Origin: Plumapathes pennacea
Lineage: Eukaryota > Cnidaria > Anthozoa > Antipatharia > Myriopathidae
Direction: 5' to 3'
DNA length: 64,000 bases
NCBI GenBank assembly: GCA_964036295.1
Contig: OZ038464.1
Coordinates: forward strand, 10,216,001 to 10,280,000
Shown here: positions 11,028 through 22,572 of the stretch, one piece after another
How positions within the stretch are numbered: position 1 is the stretch's first letter
Layout: each line of letters begins with the position of its first letter
Translations under genes and position numbers: made by a program
Notes under the pieces: model-generated
Told to the model about the DNA's origin: nothing
The model's database searches: none
The model's input: the letters and a program-made list of their open reading frames with translations, nothing else

Positions 11028-12955
11028 ACTTGCGATCGTTTCCTTCCAAGAAGCACAGCTTGGTTATGGGTCTTGTCAACAGCGTCGATTTCGTCTGCAC
11101 TTTGGCACACCTCACGTAGCCTTTCTTGTCAGCATGGACTTCGGTGACTCATGCAAGTGGGCATTGGCCCCGAGGAAGTCTCTCGTACACAACTAGCACC
11201 AGGTCTCCGGCTGCGAAGTTTGGTTGCGGATCGGTCCATTTGTGCCGTTTCTGCAGGGTAGGTAGATACTCCTTGGACCATCTCCTCCAAAACAGATTTG
11301 CCAAATATTGGACTTGTCTCCAGCGCCGAATACTGTACAGCTCTTGCTTGTCAAACACTCCAGGCGGCATGCACTGGTTTGACCTCAAGGGTAGTAGGTG
11401 GTTGGGAGTCAGGCATTCGACGTCCATTGGATCGTCGCTAATCGAAGTAAGTGGTCGTCCGTTGATGATTGCTTCAACTTCAGCTATCAGCGTCAGCAAC
11501 ATTTCGTCTGAGACCAACTGCTCCTCTACGATGCCCTTCAGGATCTTCCGTACTGATCGTATCTGGCGCTCCCATACACCACCCATGTGAGATGCTGATG
11601 GAGGGTTGAATACCCAAGTGATTCCCTTCTGACACAGGAAGTCGCTTATCTTGTGTTGATTCCATCCCTCAATGGCTTCTCGAAGTTCTCTCTCGCCACC
11701 AACGAAATTTGTGCCATTGTTGCTGCGAATAACATCTGGACATCCACGACGACAGATGAACCTCCGAAGTGCGTTGACAAACGAATCAGTCTCCAGAGAA
11801 TGAGCGATCTCGATGTGCACAGCTCTGATTGTCAGGCAAGTGAACAGACATCCATATCGCTTAGTTTGGCCGCGTCCATGTTGCACGAAAAGCGGACCAA
11901 AAAAATCAACCCCCACGCTGGTAAACGGTGGTTTGTCTGGTGTTACACGGTCGTTCGGCAAGTCTGCCATGATTTGCTGCCCGCATATTGCTCTCCTCTT
12001 GCGGCAGCTGAAGCATCCTCTCAGAACTCGTCTCACGGCTGAGCGGCCTTTCAGGATCCAAAACCTTTCTCTCACATTCGACAGAACGTTTTCTTGACCA
12101 GCGTGGCCCGTTGCTTGATGATAGTGCATCACGACCAGGTCAGACAATTCATGCTTGCAGGGCAGAATTAGACGGTGTCTCGCCTCATAGCTGATGGGCA
12201 CATTCTTGAGTCTCCCGCCGATTTGGAGCAATCCCTTGTGGTCGAGTACAGGGACGAGCTTGTGGATGGAACCAAATTTCTTCAGGGACCATTTTCTTGG
12301 ATGGTCTGATTTCATGGTTTGCAGTACTTTAATCACTTCCGGGAAGGAAAGCCTTTGGACAAACTTGACTACGTCTCTTCCAGCGGTTTCAACTTCCTTG
12401 GGAGTCAGATCACCCTTTGGAACTTGGACGTTTGCGTCACCCGTTGTGCGCTCTTTGCAGCTCCACATGACGTACTGCTTGAATCTTGCAAGCCAAGCGA
12501 CTGCTTTCTTCAGTGTATACCAAGATGAATATCTCCTGATCATCAGACTCAGAGTGAGGTCATCAGGTTGACTTGTGACGAGGTTGACTTGCTCCTCGCG
12601 TCTTACTTCGGGGTCATCGACGAGCGGGCTGTTCGGTCGTACAGGCCAATCGTTCTCTTCCACAAGAATTCAGGTCCCCTCAACCGCCGATTATTGTTCA
12701 ACAGCTGGTTGACAGCCAGACCTCTTGTTGCGTCGTCAGCTGGGTTCAAATCTGAATTGACGTATCGCCACTGGGATGGGTCTGATCCATCATGGATCAT
12801 CGCTAGACGATTCGCGACGAAGGTGTGGAATCGTCTCCTTTGATACTCGATGTACTGTAGCACCGTCATTGAGTCTGTCCAAAAGATCGACTCGTGAATG
12901 TCGACATCTAGCTCCGACTGAAGCAATCTGTTTATGTTCACTGCTAGTGAGTAAC
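11028..12955 (-). pseudogene. BEL/Pao pol 3' part: RNase H, integrase, DUF5641
   Basis: RNase H is recognisable at 12941-12700 (FWTDSMTVLQYI, NPADDATRGL). A frame change leads into a 504-codon ORF (12663-11149) with the zinc-binding H..H..C..C of integrase near 12170-12000, the first catalytic Asp in GVDFFGP near 11905, and the Glu in GGVWERQIRS near 11575. At the second catalytic position the motif reads RSNNGTNF near 11725, with Asn where Asp is expected, so the strand-transfer centre should be inactive. The DUF5641 tail is cut by a TGA at 11149-11151, but the same frame continues to a natural-looking stop at 11028-11030. At the upstream end the sequence jumps directly from the protease linker to RNase H with no RT. 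Confidence 0.85.
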
Positions 12956-15197
12956 CTTACACTCTGCTGGTCCACCTTTGGTTGCTTTATGTTTCGCAAG
13001 TGAGCCCACATGTTGACGTCATCCACTCATGGGATACTGGATTCAGAAATGTTGAGGGTGTCAATTGCCCATACCCTGGGGATGCTGAGTCTGCCTTCTC
13101 CATCCATCGCTTCGACTGTAAGCGGGACTTCAAGCCCTATCTTGGAACTGTTCTTTGTCTCCTGAGTAGTCATAAGGAAGCTCCTCTCGATACTGCTGAC
13201 CCCTAGTTGCTCCACCAAGTATTTTGCACAAAGTAACATCTGAGCCACTGTCTAGTAAAGCGTAAGTTTCCACTACTTCGTTCCGTCCTTGTCCTCTGAT
13301 CTTGACTGGTACGATCTTAAGGAGAACTCTCTTCTCGCTAGCTGTGACGTCATCCGTGACTTCACGACTTGTGCCTCCGGCCCCGATGACGTTACACTGG
13401 GTGCTTACATCTATCTTTTCTACACTGACATCGGCATTATTGGAGCTGGCATGAATTATGGTCTGGTGCTTCTACAACCATCTACTGTGCAAGCAGCTCG
13501 TTCGGCGCACCCAACAGCGAAGTGTCCTTTCAGGAAACAGTTGTCGCAGATCCTGTTCTTGCGGAGGACTTCGATGCGTTCATGATGTGATTTGTTGCTA
13601 AAGTCTCTGCATTCTAGCAGATTATGAGCTCCGTTGCATGATGGGCAGGCTTCTCCGCGGTCGTTCTTCCTCGCGTGCGAAGTAATCGGTCTCGTAGTGT
13701 TTCTGGAATCTGAATCCTGGTGCATCGTAAGTGTGGTGACTTTGGGTGTGGCAATTCCTTGATTCGGCCTCTGAACTGCTACCCTGTCTCTCTTCGGGCC
13801 CTCCTTGTAAGTCTCCATAATGCTACCAAAAACTGGATCGTTGGCTTCTGCACTCTCTTTCACGAACTCCGACAGGTGATTTATCCTTGGTTTACTTCCG
13901 GCCTTGCGGATCTTTCTTGATTTTGTCAACCATTTGCCTTTCTGGTGAAAGGGGAGCCTTTCTGCAATCTTCCTCAAGTTGTCCGTGCTGTTGATTTCAT
14001 CCAGATATCCAATTGCCTTCAAAGTGTTTTCGCAGCTCCTCAAAGTATCTGAGAAATCTAACAGTGTTCCTCTCTCTGTTGACTTTAGCGGCTGGCCTTC
14101 TGTCACCTTTCTTACGTGGGCCATCGCAATTACATACGGTTCTCCAAATCATTCTGCTAACATCTTCCTGGCCTCGCGATATCCCTCTGATGGCTCCAGA
14201 GTGACGCAGCTTTGAATAACATCTTTGGCTTTGCCAATACAGTACTGCAACAGGTACGTTAACTTCTCGCAGTCGTTGGAGGCGTTCGCTTCAATGGCAT
14301 TCTCGAACAGCTGGACAAAGTTCCAATAATAAAGAGGATCGCCTTTAAAGGCTGTCAGCTCTGGTTTCGGGAGAACAAACCCTTGTTTGATGGTGGTGGC
14401 CAACTTCTTGTTATATTGTTGTTGCTGCAGAATCATTTCGAGAATGTTTCTTTCATTTGGTTCGTGGTCTCTGATCGTTTTATTCTCTTTTGTTTCTCGA
14501 TTCCTGGCTGCCACGCAGGCGCTTCTGGATTTAGTTGAATGCGACTCGGAGAATGGTCGTGTGCGCCAGAAATTAGCTTATCGGTTTCTTCCCAAATTCT
14601 GGCTTCCAAGGCTGCCTGTTCCAGTTCATTTTGCAATTCTATAGAATGGCGCTTTTGTTTCAATTCCAATTCTTCACGCTCTAGTTCCTGAGCCACTTTG
14701 AGTTGTATGGCCTTTAATTTTGCAACTGCCTGCTTGGCCTGTGCTTCTTTCATCCTCTGGTAGGAACTACTTGAACTCCTGGAACTCCTGGAGCCCCTGG
14801 AACTTCTGGATTTAGTTTCGCTGTTTTCGTCAAGAATTCCCGACCGTGGTTCTGGCGGAATACCTTCAGCGGCTTTAATCCAACCTTCAAAGTGTTCGTT
14901 AAATTCGATCTTTCCTTTGTTCTGATTCTCAAAATAGTTGCGAGCTTCTTCTTGGTCTGCTGGATCGTCCAGCAATTCCAATAGATTTTCGTTGAGGCGC
15001 TTAAAGTTTTCAAATCTGTCGTCAAGATCTTCTTTCTTCTTTACTGCTGCGTCCTTGTTCTCGTAGCTCAGCATCAGCAACTCGACATCTTTGTACGTCC
15101 GAGTCAGGTTGCCAACAACTCCCGAACGGGACCTCTTCAATGCAAGAATTTTCTCAGATTTGACTCCTTCCTCCGCACTCGTCGCCATTTCTTCCAT
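12956..15197 (-). pseudogene. BEL/Pao gag and protease (broken)
   Basis: The polyprotein starts at an ATG at 15197 (MEEMATSAEEG). A long charged coiled-coil-like region (to about 14520) shifts frame into a DUF1759-like gag segment (about 14514-13900), which has one in-frame TGA at 14149-14151. A zinc-knuckle cluster follows near 13640-13460 (CPSCNGAHNLLEC, CDNCFLKGHFAVGC). An aspartic protease motif LDSGSD lies near 13255-13235, followed by a frame change and the post-protease stretch ending in DDVNMWAHL near 13020. The order matches BEL/Pao up to the RT, which is missing. Confidence 0.82.
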
Positions 15198-15220
15198 TCA
15201 AAACTCACGATTGAATGTTG

Positions 15221-15504
15221 TGTTCCAGACTTTTCACGTTAATGGCATTGCGAAGATATACGTGACACGATTCAACTAGAACAGCAAATAATACAGTTAC
15301 GATTGCGCAAAAAAGCAGGAAAAGGAAAAACGAAGTGTACTTACTCGCGTTGAGCTCTGGTGAAAAGTGAAAGAAAATACACTTGCAGTACAATATTTAC
15401 TTTCGCATTTGCATACTAAAAGTTGAAAACAAAAGAGCGAAACAAAACGACTAATTAACAAAAAGACTTGACGCGACGCTTGAATTCCTGGATTAGCCGT
15501 AACA
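15221..15504 (-). repeat. 5' LTR of the BEL/Pao element
   Basis: 284-bp direct repeat of 10636-10913. On the element strand it starts TGTTACGGCTAATCC and ends GTCTGGAACA. The gag ATG lies about 25 bp downstream of its inner edge, so the untranslated leader is very short. Confidence 0.9.
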
Positions 15505-16108
15505 CATGCACATCGTTGTACAAACTATTTCGCATATCAAATTTGCCTTGGATAGGAGTTAATTTAAATTCCACAAGACATTCAGAGCATTAGATAATTA
15601 CAAACATTTAACTCCAAAAAGTGGAGTAACATTTACTCCACCAACAGACCCCCCCCCCCCCCAAAGTAAGTTCTACTCTGGGGTGGAGTGAAATTAATTC
15701 TGCAGTTGAGTTAAAATAGCTCCACTCTTCGTAGTTACTTTAGCTCCCTCAGTGGGATGAAAATGACCCCCTGAAAATAACTGTGGCTTTTTACTACAGC
15801 AGCAGCCCGTATTTGTCGAACATTTTCAACAGGTGGCACAGTATAACAATGTCATAATATATATGCATGGAAAGTATAAACATGCTAATGATGTTAAGTC
15901 ACACACAGTTGTTGTTTAAATTGTACCTTTACGCAGCATTTAAACTGCCTATAATAACTGTAAAAATCAATAAGTTAGGTTTATTATTAACATAAATGTG
16001 GCGTAAATTTAAGAAACCAGGTTTATGCAACCTTTACACCACCTATAATAGGAGACAGTAAAGTTTCGTTTAAATCGGAATTAAGATAAGCTTAAATGTG
16101 GTGTAAAG
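15505..16108. other. Non-coding, TSD copy, poly-C run
   Basis: Begins with the second CATGCA copy. The first bases continue the family A N-terminal exon on minus in an open frame. A poly-C run occupies about 15649-15662, and short inverted ACTCCA/TGGAGT motifs recur between 15610 and 15750. No gene is recognised. Confidence 0.4.
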
Positions 16109-17857
16109 GTAAACTAGACTGGCCTTGCCAGTGAGCTTGCGGCGTGAGTTGGGTCGAGACCAGAATATAAAATGGAAAGTAGGGGACAAGAGCGGAACTC
16201 CCAAGAGAGACTTCCAATTTCTCACCATAAAAATATCACACAGTATAGAGAACTTGGCTTTTGACACCTTGATTAAACTAAAAATTATTATTACAACACT
16301 CATACACTTGCTTCTTAAAGGTTGAGCGACCCTGCATCTTTAGAATGCATGACATCTTTTTATGCACAATCGGTTATGACAGTTTGACCTTGACTCTTAT
16401 TTCTAATCAGAGGCCACGATTAATCCAGCCTTCGCTTCACTACTTTTGTGTTTTCTTTTATCAACTCAATACGTTTCTTCTATCAGGCTTTCGAGTATTT
16501 GTGCTCTGTAACAAATATAAAATTGAAAGCGAGGAATGTCACATGAGAGATGTTTACAATATTATTGTGGTTTTGTTCAGTGTGTTCAGTCCATTTGTGA
16601 CTGCAAACTCAATCCTCAGAATTATTTTGGTGTATTTTTCATTTCTGGTATTTAATGAACATTGCAAAACAAAGGCTACATGATCGAATGAAAGAAACTT
16701 CAACAGGCAATTTACGATATGCAGAAGAATTTTATGAGGCAACAGATGTCATGTACAGAGTAAAGCATAAAGCGTCATTGTTTTACGGCTAAAGCTCACC
16801 GTAGCTTTGGTTTCTGTTTTTGCCCTGTTATCTTCCCAAAAGTATTTCGTGTTGCCACAGAAATTTTCGTTGGGACTAAATACTTATCGGTGACAGAGAT
16901 ATTTGCAGTCCCCCAGCGGTATCCATCACACATTTGTTTACGGCTATTCTCAAAGCTTCCGCGGTGAACGTGAGCCAAAATCTTTTCCAAAAATCCAGTT
17001 TATCTGTGCATATTCCACAGAGCCAAATGGCGTTGAGTTTGAATGGGATGCAGTTAACTTTTTCGCTTCACTACTTGTGTTTTTTATTAACTCAATACGT
17101 TTTTTCTATCAGGCTTTTGAGTATTCGTGCTCTGTAACAAATAAAATTGAAAGCGAGGAATGTCACACAAGAGATGTTTGCAGTATTATTGCGGTTTTGT
17201 TCACAGTGTGTTCAGTCCATTTGTGACTGCAAACTCAATCCTCAGAATTATTTCGGTGTATTTTTCATTTCTGGTATTCAGTGACCATTGCAAAACAAAG
17301 GCTACATGATCGAATGAAAGAAACACTTCAACAGGCAATGTACAATACGCAAAAGAATTTTATGAGGCAACAGATGTCATGTAAAGCATAATATGTCATT
17401 GTTTTACGGCTAAAGTTCACCATGGCTTTGGTTCTTGTTTTCGCCCTGTTATCTTCCCAGAAGTATTTCATGTCGCCACAGAAATTTTCGTCGGGACTAA
17501 ATATTTATCGGCAACAGAGATATTAGCAATCCCCCAGCGGTATCTATCAAATATTTGTTTTACAGCTATTCTCAAAGCTTCCGCGGTGAATGCAGCCGCA
17601 TCATGCGAGCCAAAGTCGTTCCTGAAAGTCCAGTTTATCTGTGCATATTCCACAGAGCCAAATGGTGTTGAGTTTGAATGGGATGCAGTTAACTTTTACA
17701 CACAAGTAATGAGCAATTCACAGGCCACATCTCGAGTTGTTTAGTGAAGTCAATTACGTCATCGCCTATCACGTGATAATCTGAACCAATCACCTTGTGC
17801 CCATTCTCGACTGACAAAAAGGAAAAATAAAAATAAAAATTTGCGTTTTTAAGCTCG
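16109..17857 (+). repeat. Long inverted repeat, copy A
   Basis: Matches 37234-38343 in reverse orientation, with landmarks AAACTAGACTGGCCTTGCC at the start, TTAAAGGTTGAGCGACCC near 16315, CTCAATACGTTTCTTC near 16464, GCAGTTAACTTTT, and AAGCTCG at the end. It is ~640 bp longer than copy B because of an internal tandem duplication. On minus, the segment read at 17653-17468 (YAQINWTFRNDFG, ADKYLVPTKIS) is partly preserved in the other copies, but no domain is recognised. Confidence 0.82.
16430..17697 (+). repeat. ~630-bp internal tandem duplication
   Basis: Two direct units, about 16430-17062 and 17063-17697. For example CTCAATACGTT recurs 627 bp apart (16464 and 17091), and GATGCAGTTAACTTTT recurs at the end of each unit. 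The inverted partner at 37 kb has only one unit, so the duplication arose after, or was lost from, the other copy. Confidence 0.8.
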
Positions 17858-18543
17858 TGCTGGGCCGCAATCTTTACGATACTTTAAGCTCCTTTAAGCT
17901 GCTTTTATTGGTAGCTTAAAGTAGATGTAGCATAATTCAGCTTAAATCTTCTTTTACGTGCTGTGTGAGTTCCTTGATGAGCAGGTGGTGGCTGCTATGA
18001 GCCAGCATCCAGCTTGGCGGATGGCATTGTGAGTAATTTGCTGTCTTTAATGTTGGTCTTGTTTGTGGTAGCGGCGAACTATTGGTTGAGAGACAGTACT
18101 CTTTGGATAGAATCACTGGATGCTTCTCTCCATACTAAATCTTTGCATACTGCAGCTGGCTGTTTACATGCAAGATTCTGTGAATGGATTTAGGTGGTAC
18201 AGAACTGATTTTTTTAGTGCATGATTTCTCTTGCAGGTTTGGTCGTGGCTGCTCTTTTATTTGGCATTGACAGAAAGCAGTGGTCTGTGGTCCTCGTTGA
18301 ACTCTTCTCCTTGAACCATGCATATGATCACCATCATGGCTTGCTGCAGCTCCTTCACTGTGGGGCTGCAAGGCTTGCTTTGGATGGTTTTCTAGTTTTG
18401 TTCTTTCTTTTTGTGAGGGTTGCTCTTCCTGCACTTGTTCTCCTTGGTAACAAGAATTACGTTCATGTTGACTTATCTCCACTGATTAGGACTGGAGACT
18501 TTCTGAATGATTTGGACTCGTTTGGCTACTTAGATATTTGTAC
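17858..18543. other. Stretch without a recognised gene
   Basis: Starts with a cluster of TTTAAGCT/AGCTTAAA motifs (17880-17950). Opposed ORFs of about 113-115 codons occupy 18135-18562; the minus one is Gln/His/Arg-rich, but neither resembles a known domain and they overlap each other, so I do not call either a gene. Confidence 0.35.
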
Positions 18544-18792
18544 AGTGTTGAAAAGTCCTTGAACATGGCTGCTGGTGCTTGAAAAGTGCTTGAATATGGA
18601 TGAAGCCTTGAAAAGGTCTTCAATTTTGACAGAAGGCCTTAGAAAGTACTTGAATTCTAAAAGGATACAATCATATTATAGCTTAGCTTGTGCTCACTCC
18701 TCATAAAAGCTCTTGTTGTGCAGAATTTCCTCAATCCAGAGATTATGATTCTGACAACTTGCCTAACCTGACCCCCTTCTTATCCCCCTTAA

Positions 18793-19004
18793 AGGATAAC
18801 TCCGACCTAAAATTGACCTATTTTTAAACAATTCTTAAATGTACGGAGAATTGATTTTCGAACTGCTTTTGTGCATATTGCCCTTTGCGAATTAAAAAAA
18901 ATTATGAAAGATCGCTATTTTGCTACTTTTGGCCTGAAACACCATGGCGCAGAAAACGTGTGTCAGTGGTACTTTTGTGAGCGTGTGACGTACTGTACGG
19001 GGAG
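18793..19004 (+). repeat. Kolobok left terminal inverted repeat
   Basis: About 210 bp. The first ~65 bp match the right arm with one or two changes, then similarity continues with more substitutions through GGCGCAGAA and GTGTGACGTA to GGGGAGC. The P2X7-like start codon at 19012 lies just inside the arm, so the TIR probably supplies its promoter and leader. Confidence 0.88.
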
Positions 19005-19011
19005 CGTGAAG

Positions 19012-19714
19012 ATGGCGTTGAGGAGAGTTCAGCCTTTTCAGTTCGAGTCTACCTATCGTCCTGGCGAAGAACCACCAATTAGAGGTGAAAACGAATCGGC
19101 AAACCACGGTGACTCTCCAGATTTACTCCGTACTGGAAATACCGATTGGTGTAGTTGCGATAATTGTATTTCTATGCCGAGCGAAGACGAGTGCTATTGA
19201 TGCCAAGAGCTTGACATACTCAACCAGAAGTTTGATATTTCAGGTATTTGTTGAAATTATTTTGTGTTCTAATTGAAACTTTAGGAACAAAAGCAACCCT
19301 TTTGCATTGCTCTTTCAACAGGGGTTGACTGTATAACAGAACATCCGAAATTCAACTTGGTGTGTTTAGACACAGACGTGCTCACAACTGCTCTGGTTGC
19401 AATTCACAATGCACGGTGCAACCCCATACCAGATCCAACAACAAACAGGTAAATTGTTTTTTACCGCGCAACTTTGTAGTACTCATTACGAGTTTATCTA
19501 ATATGAACAAGGTTTAAGGTACATTGTTTTGTTTTACAGAACCTGGCGTGTAGCCGCATACAGGCAATTTACTTGGTGGGCCAATGGCGCGTTAGGAAAG
19601 AAAAGAAGAAGGGTGATACCTTCATGTGTTGTTAAGAACATACGAGTACAATTTCCAGAGGAGAGTGGAGTGTATGTTGGGTTTAAACAAGCAGTTGTGG
19701 ACTTAGATTTTTAG
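19012..19714 (+). pseudogene. P2X7 ballast-domain-like gene, three exons, one nonsense codon
   Basis: Exons at 19012-19243, 19322-19448 and 19540-19714 join in phase with GT-AG introns. The ~177-residue product starts MALRRVQPFQFESTYRPGEE, then has the Cys cluster (TDWCSCDNCISMP, EC.C-type continuation), ITEHPKFNLVCL, and a basic Trp-rich end (AAYRQFTWWANGALG, VIPSCVV). This matches the zinc-coordinating C-terminal ballast domain of P2X7 receptors, also widespread as a stand-alone domain; no channel or membrane segment is present. A TGA at 19198-19200 falls inside the cluster where the family has a Cys codon. It shares the left TIR of the Kolobok and is transcribed opposite to the transposase, so it looks like element cargo. 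Function in the element is unknown. Confidence 0.8.
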
Positions 19715-19918
19715 GAATTTCACTCCCTGCTTACTAATTTAGCTTTCAAAAACTGTTTTAAAAACTGTTTATGATTGTTACTGTATATATTCAACCTAGT
19801 AAGCAACAGTATGCTGTTGTTTTGTTGTGCAATATCATTTTACTGATTTTGACTGATTGCCTACAATATAACAAATAGATTATGGACTAAAAATAACTTT
19901 CAATAAATTTCTCTAAAC

Positions 19919-22417
19919 CTAATTGTTTCCAAAACGAGTTGTGTGCTTTGCAATCAATTCTCTTCTCACTGGTCTGGGGACACTGGCAATGTTTCTTGAC
20001 AAGTTGCTGGTGTCGATACCAGCACTTCGCTCATCTGGATGCTGTATCTTACGCTCCACAATAGCATCTATCATAGGCTTCAGATGATCCCTGGTGGTTT
20101 TCTCCATCACTGGTTTTGCAACCCTTTGCTTGGTTTTTTTAGGAAAGACAAACTTGTATCTAAGTTCTCCTTCAGCCTCTCCTGTTGATGCCCTTGCTTG
20201 CTGTCTGCCTGTGTTGGCATTGTGATCCAGGGCTGCTAACTGTGTGCGAGCAATCATACCTTTGTATGAAAAGTGCTGACGCTTAGGGGCATACTTGGTG
20301 AGGACACTGTGGTAGACTTCCAGACTTCCAGTATGGCAACACAAGTTCAGCTGCTCAATATCTTTAAGAAGTTTCTTCCCAAGAATAACTTTCTTTACAG
20401 CCTTGTGTGGATCCCCACCTGCTTCTAGCCAAATTTTGGTTCGGCCAACATCTGGTGGAATGGGAGGATGGCAGCACTCGTGGTACAGGTCAGCGCTATC
20501 CCAAGAATGGATGTTTGCTATGTGATGGATCACAGACAGCCACATTTCCCTGAGCAGTAACTTATTACCCTTTCTTGTGCACAAAACCAAAAGGTGGTTT
20601 GAGATGGACTTAACCCAAGGTAAGATATCACTACAGCCCTTCTTCTTTCCTTGCTCTGTCAGCTTCTTAGTGATGCTTTTAGCCAAGTGCCATACATCAA
20701 ACTGGTGTTCTTTGTCAGGGTGGTCTCCATGTCTGCGGCTATGCCAATGTGTCAGTCAGTAGCAACGACTTTGACAACTCCCCCTTTGGCTGCTATCGTC
20801 TCCATGCAATGTTTGAAGCCTTCCCTTTCCATTGCATTGCTGTTTGCCACTTCAGTAACCTGCACTATGTGCAAGTCCACAATCTTATTGGTGTGTTGGT
20901 CCAGCATGGTGTAAGTGCCATACTTAGGACAGTGGCCTGGACTGTCACATCGGCCATCACCAGACAACCATAAGTCCCTCTGCCCTATTGTCTCCATCAC
21001 AGAGTTCTGTTCATTGCACCAAAATTCATTCATAACTGGGAATACATATGCATCTTGAATGCTGTAAAAGGTAGTTTCAGCCAAAAAGTTCAAATTTAAC
21101 AATTCACTGAAGGAGGCCATTTTAGTATACGTGGACCCACTCAGTAAAATGGCTGATGACACAAGTAAATTTCCTGCTGCCATTTTACCAAGCATGGGCT
21201 GACTCTGCCAGCAAAAAGTGTGATCTGCAAGGCAGGTAATTGTCACAGACAAAAAGGTTCCTTGGTGTTCACTCTTCCTCTCTGTGAAAGCAGCGCCACA
21301 CTTTGGGCACCACTTCAGTAGCTGATTAAGTTCAGTTTTGAAGACAATGTACTTGAGGACTCTTCCTGGTCTTCATCAGGTTCTGACTGAGAACTTGTTT
21401 CTGCTTCAGAATCATCCAATGATAAGACCCTCAGTCTACCCTTCTGTGGCGACACTGACTCCATGCTGTTGCACGAGTCAACATCCTGTGAAAAAAAACA
21501 ACTCATCTTCCAAGCATGGTTCCGTTTGGGTGCCCACTTCAGATTTAGATATGGTGCTATCATCTGTCTGGGTAGCAACAGAAACTAGCATCATGCTTTC
21601 CATCCTCATATTGACCTGGCAATACTGATTGGTATATTTTTTTGCAACCTTGTCTCGGATGAATTGCTTTGAAGGCTCACAGGATTCATCTTCAACATTA
21701 GGAATATATGAAGCCTCTTCTGCATCAGGAGGTTCACAGAATTCAGTTGAAGTGCATGTGCTAGTACTTGATGGAGCCACACAAGTCTCAGTGGGACAAT
21801 GGTGAGTCACAGAGGCAAGGAACTGGAAACACAGGCAGGCAGTTTGTGAGTGAGTGAGGTCATCCGTGTAGTGGTGTAAATAAAATATACATATGGTAAA
21901 GTGCTGGTATAATGTTGCATGTCAACACTGATTTCCTTCATTTGAATACACAAATAAATTTCTACTACTGTTATCAACCCATAGAAACACATCTTGACTA
22001 CAGATATGCGAACCAAACGCAACACAATCATCAGATGAGAGAATATGACGGCCAAACCACTGAATCGAAGTTTCCCTTACGTACCTTTTTATTTTCTGCT
22101 TCGTAAAGGCGTCTCTTGGACGATAAGCGAGGTTTCTTTGGAGGTGGTCGGTGACAAAAGATCGTAGGCACAGCGTTTGCCTTCAGCTTCGCAATTGACT
22201 TTTCGCCAAGAAGCTCTGCACTCATGTTACGCTCAAAGCAATCTGGAGTAAAGTGCTCGGAGCACAAGACAGAATTTTTTGAAATGACAGGATCTTCCCT
22301 AGAAATTTTTGCCAGCCATATCTTGCATCTTTCAGGATCACTGGGAAGTCGATGGTAGCTGATACCTTTGGTTTTCCTGGAGTCATTTGCGCAACCAAAC
22401 GCCATGCAATACACCAT
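19919..22417 (-). pseudogene. Kolobok transposase (THAP finger + DDE), frameshifted
   Basis: Exon 1 (22417-22085) encodes a THAP zinc finger (VYCMAFGC, HRLPSDPERCKIWL, LCSEHF) and ends at GTACGTAAG. Exon 2 starts at 21822 after a pyrimidine-rich acceptor and is acidic and Ser/Thr-rich. The catalytic part includes a knuckle KWCPKCGAAF near 21300, GDGRCDSPGHCPKYGTYT near 20960 (first acidic residue), VVKVVATD near 20760 (second), and a basic C-terminus to the stop at 19919. Disruptions: a frame change at a T8 run near 21490, another near 21350, and a two-base insertion right after the VATD motif near 20750. The role is cut-and-paste transposition at TTAA. Start chosen because THAP domains begin with M-x-x-C. 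Confidence 0.82.
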
Positions 22418-22572
22418 TGTAACGTTTCCAGAGGGTACGGAGTAGAACAAACTCAAAGGTCACTATAGAACACTTTAATATACTCGGGCACGTACTGTAA
22501 CATAATCACTTACTAACTAGACGCAACACAAGAAGCAGTGTTCGTACACCATCTTGCTTTGTTCAAATCTGC

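Larger units (their letters stand above)
10636..15504 (-). mobile_element. BEL/Pao LTR retrotransposon lacking the RT core
   Basis: Two near-identical direct repeats bound the element; each begins TGTTCCAGAC and ends GCCGTAACA as read on plus. It is flanked by CATGCA on both sides (10630-10635 and 15505-15510), a perfect 6-bp target duplication. Inside, on minus, are gag with zinc knuckles, a protease, RNase H, a zinc-binding and catalytic integrase, and a DUF5641-like tail. The RT palm is absent: the protease-downstream linker joins RNase H near 12955. A purine-rich stretch (GGGGCCGGAA on minus) abuts the 3' LTR at 10914-10925. At about 4.9 kb it is short for the group, consistent with one internal deletion. 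It cannot be autonomous. Confidence 0.93.

Noticed and set aside
11126-13585. Multiple plus-strand ORFs over the BEL/Pao pol region
   Set aside because: Shadows of the minus-strand polyprotein.
18135-18562. Opposed ORFs of 113-115 codons
   Set aside because: Neither shows a domain, and low-complexity composition (Gln/His/Arg or Leu/Val) can come from antisense pairing.
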